From: a virus
Reading direction: 5' to 3' (one strand)
Length of the DNA stretch: 64,000 nt
IMG/VR virus record: IMGVR_UViG_3300030085_002431
Coordinates: 38,448 to 102,447 of that record
Below the pieces are notes generated by a model. The model did no database searches. It worked only from the letters and a program-made list of their open reading frames with translations, and was not told the DNA's origin. Below, in pieces: positions 58,835 through 64,000 of the stretch. The position numbers and the translations under genes were made by a program. How positions within the stretch are numbered: position 1 is the stretch's first letter; each line of letters starts with the position of its first letter.

Positions 58835-58841
58835 ATAAATA
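58835..58841 (+). promoter_or_regulatory. Late promoter motif ATAAATA
   Basis: It reads TATAAATA including the preceding T, lies 12 bases after the regA terminator and 61 bases before the hsp20 start. Confidence 0.6.
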
Positions 58842-58901
58842 GACATGGATGCCTTCGGGGTCCACACAAAAACAAACTCGCTTAATAAAGGAGCTAGAAT
58901 A

Positions 58902-59336
58902 ATGGGTAACCTCCAACGATGGAGTGCAGCAGACCTGCCTGCGCTCATGGAAAGAATCAACCGAAATAGTATCGGGATGGATGAGTACTTTGACCGTCTT
59001 TTTCACCTACATGAAAGTACCTCAAACTATCCGCCATATAACCTAGTGCAAGTTAATAATGTAGAGTCTAGACTTGAATTAGCACTAGCTGGATTCAAAA
59101 AAGAAGAAGTCAATGTCTACACGGAATACGGTAAACTCTTTATTGAAGGCAAGAAAGAGGATAAAGAAACACAGTCTTCATACGTCCACAAAGGTTTGGC
59201 TCAACGGTCGTTTACACGAACCTGGACTCTCAGTGACGACACGGAAATTGGATCAGTTAATTTTGAAAATGGGCTTTTAGAGATTGTCCTTAAAAAAGTA
59301 GTACCAGATCATCATGCTCGTAAAGATTGGTTTTGA
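58902..59336 (+). CDS. hsp20: Hsp20 small heat-shock protein
   Basis: The protein has 144 residues from ATG 58902 (site GGAGCTAG); an ATG at 58845 is in frame but has no site. The alpha-crystallin domain is visible as NYPPYNLVQVNNVESRLELA with LAGFKKEEVNVYTEYGKLFI, then FTRTWTLSDDTEIGSVNFEN and GLLEIVLKKVVP (the G-L-x-I-x-L motif). It is a cyanophage core gene, possibly a scaffold-stabilising or protein-protecting chaperone in late infection. T4 itself lacks it. Confidence 0.92.
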   Translation: MGNLQRWSAADLPALMERINRNSIGMDEYFDRLFHLHESTSNYPPYNLVQVNNVESRLELALAGFKKEEVNVYTEYGKLFIEGKKEDKETQSSYVHKGLAQRSFTRTWTLSDDTEIGSVNFENGLLEIVLKKVVPDHHARKDWF

Positions 59337-59376
59337 TTTCATAACAGTCTCTTTATAATTTAGTCACCGATGCTAC

Positions 59377-59404
59377 AAAAGTGTATCAACGTGATACACT
59401 TTTT
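59377..59404 (+). terminator. Intrinsic terminator after hsp20
   Basis: AAAAGTGTATC (59377-59387) and GATACACTTTT (59393-59403) form an 11-bp stem around AACGT, ending in a T-run. The A-run on the other side means it could work in both directions. Confidence 0.85.
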
Positions 59405-59408
59405 GCTA

Positions 59409-59414
59409 TATAAT
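59409..59414 (+). promoter_or_regulatory. Possible -10 element before micro-ORF 1
   Basis: TATAAT directly follows the hsp20 terminator and precedes the 27-codon ORF by 22 bases. No good -35 is seen at the right distance, so this is a weak call. Confidence 0.35.
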
Positions 59415-59435
59415 ATGTACTTTGGAGGACGACTT

Positions 59436-59519
59436 ATGAATCTCACAGCCGCCACTCTTACAATTGGGACCGCAATGACTCTTTTTTTCAACGGGTTCCT
59501 TGGGGGCGCATTCCCCTAA
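59436..59519 (+). CDS. 27-residue hydrophobic micro-protein
   Basis: ATG 59436 follows the strong site TTGGAGGA by 7 bases and encodes MNLTAATLTIGTAMTLFFNG followed by FLGGAFP. Almost the whole peptide could be one membrane helix. The quality of the ribosome-binding site is the main evidence for translation. Its size is like that of the small photosystem and cytochrome subunits of cyanobacteria, but I cannot match it to one. Its neighbours are ndhD and another membrane micro-ORF. Confidence 0.5.
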   Translation: MNLTAATLTIGTAMTLFFNGFLGGAFP

Positions 59520-59561
59520 TAGTCCACCCAGTATAGAGTCCTTTTACTTTACAACTCCATA

Positions 59562-59672
59562 ATGGCAATTTTCGCAACTATCGCATTTATTGGTTCAGCA
59601 ATTTTCGGAGCATATCAACTAACACCCAAAACAGCAAAAGTAACTGTTGATGACGAGTTACTTCCTTATTGA
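59562..59672 (+). CDS. 36-residue membrane micro-protein
   Basis: ATG 59562 opens MAIFATIAFIGSAIFGAYQL and then TPKTAKVTVDDELLPY before TGA. A single hydrophobic helix is followed by a short polar tail. No clear ribosome-binding site is seen upstream (CAACTCCATA). It is located between two terminators with the 27-residue ORF, so both may be translated from one short transcript. A function in thylakoid or cytoplasmic membranes is a guess. Confidence 0.45.
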   Translation: MAIFATIAFIGSAIFGAYQLTPKTAKVTVDDELLPY

Positions 59673-59699
59673 ATAAATAAAACTGAATATCGTCGCCGC

Positions 59700-59742
59700 A
59701 GGGGACCGACTGGCAAAATCCAGTTGAATCCCCTCTTTTTTT
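59700..59742 (+). terminator. Intrinsic terminator upstream of ndhD
   Basis: AGGGGA (59700-59705) pairs with TCCCCT (59729-59734), enclosing ACTGG (59709-59713) with CCAGT (59720-59724), followed by CTTTTTTT. It ends 25 bases before the ndhD start and isolates that gene from upstream transcription. Confidence 0.8.
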
Positions 59743-59752
59743 GTATTATAAT
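59724..59752 (+). promoter_or_regulatory. Sigma-70-type promoter for ndhD
   Basis: TTGAAT (59724-59729) and TATAAT (59747-59752) have a 17-base spacer. The -35 lies within the terminator stem. Transcription would begin near 59759, leaving a leader of under 10 bases before ATG 59768, which has no ribosome-binding site. Leaderless or near-leaderless expression is implied. Confidence 0.6.
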
Positions 59753-59767
59753 AGTTAGTGAAACTTT

Positions 59768-61327
59768 ATGAACCATACTATGCCTTGGTTGAGTTTATCT
59801 ATTCTAGTTCCTATCGTTGCTGCTTTATTCATCCCCTTCATTCCAGATAAAGGTGATGGAAAGGTTGTCAGATGGTATGGACTATCGACTACATTAGTTA
59901 CATTTTTAATTACTGTAGCAGCATATCTAACTGGATACGACCCAAGTGTAAGTGGTCTCCAGATGGTAGAGAAGGTTTCTTGGATTCCCTCACTGGGTCT
60001 GCAGTGGTCTGTGGGGGCAGATGGACTGTCTATGCCACTAATCCTTCTAACTAGTTTTATCACTAGTCTTGCTGCCCTTGCCGCATGGCCTCTACGATTC
60101 AAACCTAAACTATTTTACTTCCTTCTTTTGTTGATGGATGGTGGGCAGATTATGGTTTTTGCGGTACAGGATTTGATTCTTTTCTTCCTGTCATGGGAAC
60201 TAGAACTTGTTCCTGTTTACATGATGCTCTCTATTTGGGGAGGAAAGAAACGTCAATATGCTGCTACAAAGTTTATTATTTACACAGCAGGTAGTTCTTT
60301 GTTTATTCTTCTGGCAGGACTTGCCATGGGATTCTGGGCATCTAATGGTGCTCCAAACTTTGACTACACATATCTAATGCAGCAGGGATTCCCAAAGAGT
60401 TTTCAACTTTGGTGTTATGCTGGATTCTTAATTGCCTTTGGTGTAAAACTCCCTATTGTTCCATTACATACATGGTTACCTGATGCACACGGGGAAGCAA
60501 CTGCGCCAGTCCATATGCTTCTGGCAGGTATCCTTCTGAAGATGGGTGGATATGCACTGCTGCGATTTAACTGTCAACTTCTTCCAGAAGCACATACAGT
60601 ATTTGCACCTATCTTGATTGTCCTTGGTGCTGTGAATATCATTTATGCAGCATTGACATCATTTGCACAACGCAACCTCAAACGCAAGATTGCATATAGT
60701 TCTATCAGTCACATGGGATTTGTACTTATCGGTATTGGGAGTTATAGTGCTCTTGGAACCAGTGGTGCTATGCTCCAGATGGTAAGTCACGGTTTGATTG
60801 GTGCATCTCTGTTCTTCCTGGTGGGTGCAACCTATGACAGGACCCATACTCTTGAACTTGCTGAGATGGGTGGTGTGGGCAAGAGTATGAAGATTATGTT
60901 TGCAATGTGGGTTGTCTGTACAATGGCATCTTTGGCACTTCCAGGAATGAGTGGATTTGCAAGTGAACTGATGGTCTTCACTGGATTTGCAACTGACACA
61001 ATGTATAGTGTGCCGTTCCGTGTATTCATTTGTATTCTTTCTGCCATTGGTGTTATTCTTACACCCATTTATTTGCTATCGATGCTTCGTGAGATATTCT
61101 TTGGCAAAGAGAATAAGGAACTTGTCAATCATACAAACCTAGTTGATGCAGAACCAAGGGAAATATATATTATTAGTTGTCTTCTTGTTCCTATCATCGG
61201 ACTTGGAGTGTTCCCAAGAATTATGACTGATACATATCAGAGTTCTATCGAAGCACTAGTTGAAAGAGATAAGGCACCATTGGTAAGACCCCATCTAGTT
61301 AGAATGTATACACCCCCAACAGTATGA
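59768..61327 (+). CDS. ndhD: NAD(P)H dehydrogenase (NDH-1) subunit 4, host-derived
   Basis: The protein has 519 residues, full length for cyanobacterial NdhD. It is a proton-pumping antiporter-like subunit of the photosynthetic NDH-1 complex, with about 14 membrane helices. Key charged residues are present: Glu144 ([12 protein letters not shown]), Lys227 and His234 ([20 protein letters not shown]), Lys258 ([11 protein letters not shown]) and Glu400 ([12 protein letters not shown]). The C-terminal [20 protein letters not shown] is also typical. No frameshift or decay is seen. Its own promoter and terminators mark it as an inserted expression unit. It would act in cyclic electron flow or respiration in the thylakoid during infection. 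Confidence 0.92.
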   Translation: MNHTMPWLSLSILVPIVAALFIPFIPDKGDGKVVRWYGLSTTLVTFLITVAAYLTGYDPSVSGLQMVEKVSWIPSLGLQWSVGADGLSMPLILLTSFITSLAALAAWPLRFKPKLFYFLLLLMDGGQIMVFAVQDLILFFLSWELELVPVYMMLSIWGGKKRQYAATKFIIYTAGSSLFILLAGLAMGFWASNGAPNFDYTYLMQQGFPKSFQLWCYAGFLIAFGVKLPIVPLHTWLPDAHGEATAPVHMLLAGILLKMGGYALLRFNCQLLPEAHTVFAPILIVLGAVNIIYAALTSFAQRNLKRKIAYSSISHMGFVLIGIGSYSALGTSGAMLQMVSHGLIGASLFFLVGATYDRTHTLELAEMGGVGKSMKIMFAMWVVCTMASLALPGMSGFASELMVFTGFATDTMYSVPFRVFICILSAIGVILTPIYLLSMLREIFFGKENKELVNHTNLVDAEPREIYIISCLLVPIIGLGVFPRIMTDTYQSSIEALVERDKAPLVRPHLVRMYTPPTV

Positions 61328-61869
61328 ACCTAGATATTTGTGATAAGATAGCAGAAAAACTTATATTAGAAACTAATACTAGTAAACGCACATCTTTCTT
61401 TAAAGGTGACCACAATGTATATTCTATGAGTATTGCATTTACAAAAGATGGAATTGAAGAATTGCTAGAAAATTATGGTTACTTAAAACCTTTTATTGAT
61501 GAAGCTGTTGATACTGATACTTACAATGTTTTTTGGTTAAATTCATTGATAATTGGAAACGGGGAAGAGATACAACGACATAGAGATGCTACAATAAGTA
61601 GATATACTAAAGTTCCCATCTTGGCAGATAGAGTAACTGTACTTTATGTAAAAGTTCCTAGTGATATGATTGGTGGAGAACTTAAAATATATCATTATCG
61701 TCGTATAGAAACAGTAACACCAGAGAAGGGGAAAATGGTAATTTTTAAAAATCAAACTCATTCTATTGATGAAGTTACTACAGATAGTGAGAGAATTAGT
61801 TTAGTTCTTGAGAGTTACTATCTTGATGAAATAGACTTTCCTAAAATACCCAAGTATGATAAAGAATAA
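61324..61869 (+). CDS. 2OG-Fe(II) oxygenase, copy 2
   Basis: The protein has 181 residues, overlapping the ndhD stop by 4 bases (ATGA). The iron site is QRHRDATI (His86, Asp88) with distal His146 ([10 protein letters not shown]) and 2-oxoglutarate Arg157 ([12 protein letters not shown]). [13 protein letters not shown] and KGKMVIFKN are the usual strand motifs. It differs from copy 1 at 52447 (longer spacing, different N-terminus), so it is not a recent duplicate. Its target is unknown. Sharing a transcript with ndhD links it to host metabolism control. Confidence 0.8.
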   Translation: MNLDICDKIAEKLILETNTSKRTSFFKGDHNVYSMSIAFTKDGIEELLENYGYLKPFIDEAVDTDTYNVFWLNSLIIGNGEEIQRHRDATISRYTKVPILADRVTVLYVKVPSDMIGGELKIYHYRRIETVTPEKGKMVIFKNQTHSIDEVTTDSERISLVLESYYLDEIDFPKIPKYDKE

Positions 61870-61876
61870 ATCTAAG

Positions 61877-61901
61877 GGGAGGTTTGACACCTCCCTTTTT
61901 T
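61877..61901 (+). terminator. Intrinsic terminator after the ndhD-oxygenase unit
   Basis: GGGAGGT (61877-61883), loop TTGAC and ACCTCCC (61889-61895) precede TTTTTT. It starts 7 bases after the oxygenase stop. Confidence 0.9.
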
Positions 61902-61934
61902 ATTGCTAAAATTCTAAGAGGAAACGAGTGGTTT

Positions 61935-62264
61935 ATGGCTGTTAAACTTGCTGTATTGAAGTCTGGTGAAGACGTAGTTGCCGACATTAAAGAACTCTGT
62001 GACGAGCAGGATAATGTTGTAGCACTAGTGTTTAGTAACCCTGTTGTTGTGAAGTTGATTACTAATCAGACTTTACTTGAAAGTGAAAATGCTGATGAAT
62101 ATAAAGTAGCATTTTATCCTTGGCAACCACTCTCGGCGGAAAGAGATATTCCTGTTCGGTCTGACTGGATTGTTAGTATTTCTGAACCTATTGAACTTGT
62201 AAAAACATCTTATCAGGAGAAAATGAATGGAAGAAACAGCACTGATGGTAGCAGTCCTGAATAG
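61935..62264 (+). CDS. Sm-like protein, paralogue 3
   Basis: The protein has 109 residues from ATG 61935 (an in-frame start at 61884 would lie within the terminator). VKLAVLKSGEDVVADIKELC, VALVFSNPVVVKLI, VAFYPWQPLSAERDIPVRSD and WIVSISEPIELVKTSYQEKM repeat the phage Sm-like plan: (S/T)GE(E/D)VVA, a P-V-V strand, a PW turn and an I-V-S-I strand. The Lys/Asn-rich end overlaps the next gene by 38 bases. It lies just upstream of DNA polymerase. Confidence 0.75.
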   Translation: MAVKLAVLKSGEDVVADIKELCDEQDNVVALVFSNPVVVKLITNQTLLESENADEYKVAFYPWQPLSAERDIPVRSDWIVSISEPIELVKTSYQEKMNGRNSTDGSSPE

Positions 62265-62487
62265 TGGAATTGCTCTGATTACTGAGATTGAAGAAGTTGC
62301 TGCTTCAATTCCTGGTGAACCAGATTGTAAATTTATAAATCCCTTTGAAATAAAGGGTGACACCCTGGTTCCTTGGTTGTATGATTACACTGACGAACGC
62401 ACCGTCATGATTAGTTCTGACAGGATTCTTACTCTTGTAGAACCAAAGAAAACATTCCTTGAAAAGTACAAAGACCTTACGAAATGA
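62227..62487 (+). CDS. Sm-like protein, paralogue 4
   Basis: The protein has 86 residues with site AGGAGAAA before ATG 62227. MVAVLNSGIALITEIEEVAA, CKFINPFEIKGDTLVPWLYD and VMISSDRILTLVEPKKTFLE align with the other three but the GEE of the first loop is GIA. It directly follows paralogue 3 with a 38-base overlap, so the pair may form mixed rings. The stop overlaps the DNA polymerase start (ATGA). Confidence 0.72.
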   Translation: MEETALMVAVLNSGIALITEIEEVAASIPGEPDCKFINPFEIKGDTLVPWLYDYTDERTVMISSDRILTLVEPKKTFLEKYKDLTK

Positions 62488-64000
62488 GATTCTATACCAA
62501 CGTCTACGAAAAGTTCAATAAGATTCTAGTTCGTGGTTATGACAACGGTAGATACTTTCAGACAGAGGAGGATTTTAATCCTACATTCTTCGTCACTTCA
62601 AAGAAAAAGACACAGTATAAAACTTTAGATGGAACTGTGGTTGAACCGATTCAACCTGGTTCCATTTCTGATTGTAGGGAATTTATCAAGAAGTATTCAG
62701 AGGTTGAGGGATTTGCTGTATTTGGCAATGATAACTTCAAGGCACAGTATATCTCTGAGAAATATCCAGAGGACGAAATTAAGTTTGATATTAACAAAAT
62801 CAGACTGTTTACGATTGACATTGAGGTCTCTGCAGAAAACGGATTCCCTAATGTATTTGAATGTGCAGAAGAACTTCTGACTATCACACTTCAAAACTAT
62901 GCTACTAAGCAGATTATCTGTTTTGCAAATAACCGTGACTACGAGAATACTCGTAAGGATGTCATGTATGTGAAATGTGATAGTGAACAGGACATGGCAC
63001 TGAAGTTCTTGGCATTCTGGGAGCAGAATACTCCTGATGCAATCACTGGATGGAACTGTGAACTGTATGATATTCCATACATTGCTGGAAGGTTTGAACG
63101 TATTCTTGGAACAAAAGACACCCGTCGTCTTTCTCCATGGAAGAATGTTCGACGTAAAGAATTTGTGATTCAGGGACGTGAACAAATCTCTTATGAGATT
63201 GCTGGTGTTTCTGTTATTGATTATCTTGACCTCTATAAGAAGTTTACTTACAAGGCACAAGAATCATATCGATTGGACCACATCGCATTTGTGGAACTTG
63301 GACAGAAGAAGTTGGACCACTCTGAGTTTGATACCTTTAAGGACTTCTATACAAAGGACTGGCAGAAGTTTGTTGACTACAACATCAAAGACGTTGAACT
63401 TGTTGACCGTCTGGAAGACAAGATGAAACTCATTGAACTCTGTATGACTATGGCATACGATGCGAAGATTAACTATAATGATGTTTTCTTCCAGGTACGT
63501 ACATGGGATGCAATTATCTACAATTATCTGAAGAAAAGGAATATCGTAATTCCTCCAAAAGATAGGAGTGAGAAGAATGAGAAGTATGCAGGTGCGTATG
63601 TTAAGGAACCGATTCCTGGGGTATATGATTGGGTTGTCAGTTTTGACCTCAATAGCCTGTACCCTCACCTTATTATGCAGTACAATATCTCACCAGAGAC
63701 ACTCCAGGATTCGAGGCATCCCTCAGCAACAGTTGATAAGATACTTAATCAACAGGTGACATTTGAGATGTATAAGGACAGTGCGGTTTGTGCTAATGGA
63801 GCAATGTATCGCAAGGATGTCCGTGGATTCCTACCTGAACTGATGGAGAAGATGTATGGGGACAGAGTTGTATTCAAGAAACGAATGCTTGAAGCAAAGC
63901 AGCAGTACGAGAAGACTCCTACTAAAGCACTTGAGAAAGAAATCGCACGTTGTAACAACATTCAAATGGCGAAGAAGATTTCTCTTAACTCTGCTTATGG
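62484..64000 (+). CDS. g43: gp43 DNA polymerase (N-terminal 505 codons; runs off the window)
   Basis: The frame from ATG 62484 stays open to the right edge. It is a family B polymerase: RFYTNVYEKFNKILVRGYDN at the start, exonuclease motif I FTIDIEV with Asp112 and Glu114 (same numbers as T4), exonuclease II GWNCELYDIPY, exonuclease III YNIKDVELV, palm motif A SFDLNSLYPHLI (Asp388) and, at the very end, motif B KKISLNSAYG. Motif C lies beyond the window. It replicates the phage genome with gp45, gp44 and gp62. The start overlaps the Sm-like gene. Confidence 0.96.
   Translation, partial: MRFYTNVYEKFNKILVRGYDNGRYFQTEEDFNPTFFVTSKKKTQYKTLDGTVVEPIQPGSISDCREFIKKYSEVEGFAVFGNDNFKAQYISEKYPEDEIKFDINKIRLFTIDIEVSAENGFPNVFECAEELLTITLQNYATKQIICFANNRDYENTRKDVMYVKCDSEQDMALKFLAFWEQNTPDAITGWNCELYDIPYIAGRFERILGTKDTRRLSPWKNVRRKEFVIQGREQISYEIAGVSVIDYLDLYKKFTYKAQESYRLDHIAFVELGQKKLDHSEFDTFKDFYTKDWQKFVDYNIKDVELVDRLEDKMKLIELCMTMAYDAKINYNDVFFQVRTWDAIIYNYLKKRNIVIPPKDRSEKNEKYAGAYVKEPIPGVYDWVVSFDLNSLYPHLIMQYNISPETLQDSRHPSATVDKILNQQVTFEMYKDSAVCANGAMYRKDVRGFLPELMEKMYGDRVVFKKRMLEAKQQYEKTPTKALEKEIARCNNIQMAKKISLNSAY

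Noticed and set aside
59673-59679. ATAAATA directly after the 36-residue ORF as a late promoter for ndhD
   Set aside because: A strong terminator lies between it and ndhD, and a better promoter follows. It is probably chance.
1-64000. Integrase, attachment sites, insertion sequences, introns, tRNA genes or psbA/psbD
   Set aside because: I looked for the typical motifs and found none. This fits a lytic T4-like phage segment, and such genes may lie outside the window.

Overview
The window is one contiguous piece of a T4-like myovirus of marine picocyanobacteria (a cyanophage of the Synechococcus/Prochlorococcus type). Three things support this: T4 core genes in the cyanophage order (13-14-15-16-17-18-19-20-21-22-23-3-uvsY-uvsW-55-47-46-45-44-62-regA-43), cyanophage-typical accessory genes (small heat-shock protein, Sm-like proteins, 2OG-Fe(II) oxygenases, DUF3110 and DUF3310 proteins), and a complete cyanobacterial-type NdhD gene. 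The DNA is AT-rich and very tightly packed. Every gene but one is on the + strand, and many stops and starts overlap as ATGA or TGATG.

Layout. Bases 1-15494 hold adhesin and tail-fibre-like virion proteins: one with a cupredoxin-like C-terminus, a 1965-residue repeat protein, an Mtd-N-like protein, a 1176-residue fibre, and two extremely cysteine-rich paralogues. Bases 15566-24233 are a sugar cassette: a GT9-like glycosyltransferase, three tandem NodU-type carbamoyltransferases (the middle one degenerate), a separate heptose adenylyltransferase and heptose kinase, a small HAD phosphatase, a cupin, and the HldD epimerase on the opposite strand. Together they look like an ADP-heptose pathway coupled to transfer and carbamoylation. 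Bases 24270-30898 are two more large virion proteins. Bases 30926-47885 are the neck, packaging, tail and capsid genes (13 to 23), closed by a strong terminator. Bases 47985-58793 are gene 3 and the recombination, late-transcription and replication genes, ending with regA and a terminator. Bases 58902-62487 are an accessory island (hsp20, two micro-ORFs, ndhD, a 2OG oxygenase, two Sm-like genes) divided by intrinsic terminators. The window ends inside gene 43 (DNA polymerase).

Transcription signals fit this plan. Copies of the late motif (A/C)TAAATA lie upstream of most structural genes, as expected for gp55-directed late transcription. Three good sigma-70-type promoters stand out: one before a structured leader ahead of the 1965-residue protein gene, one before gene 55, and one before ndhD. 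I saw no tRNA, CRISPR array, insertion sequence, integrase, attachment site or psbA/psbD gene. Apart from the promoters, terminators and leader listed, the gaps are short and hold nothing I can identify; none exceeds 300 bases.
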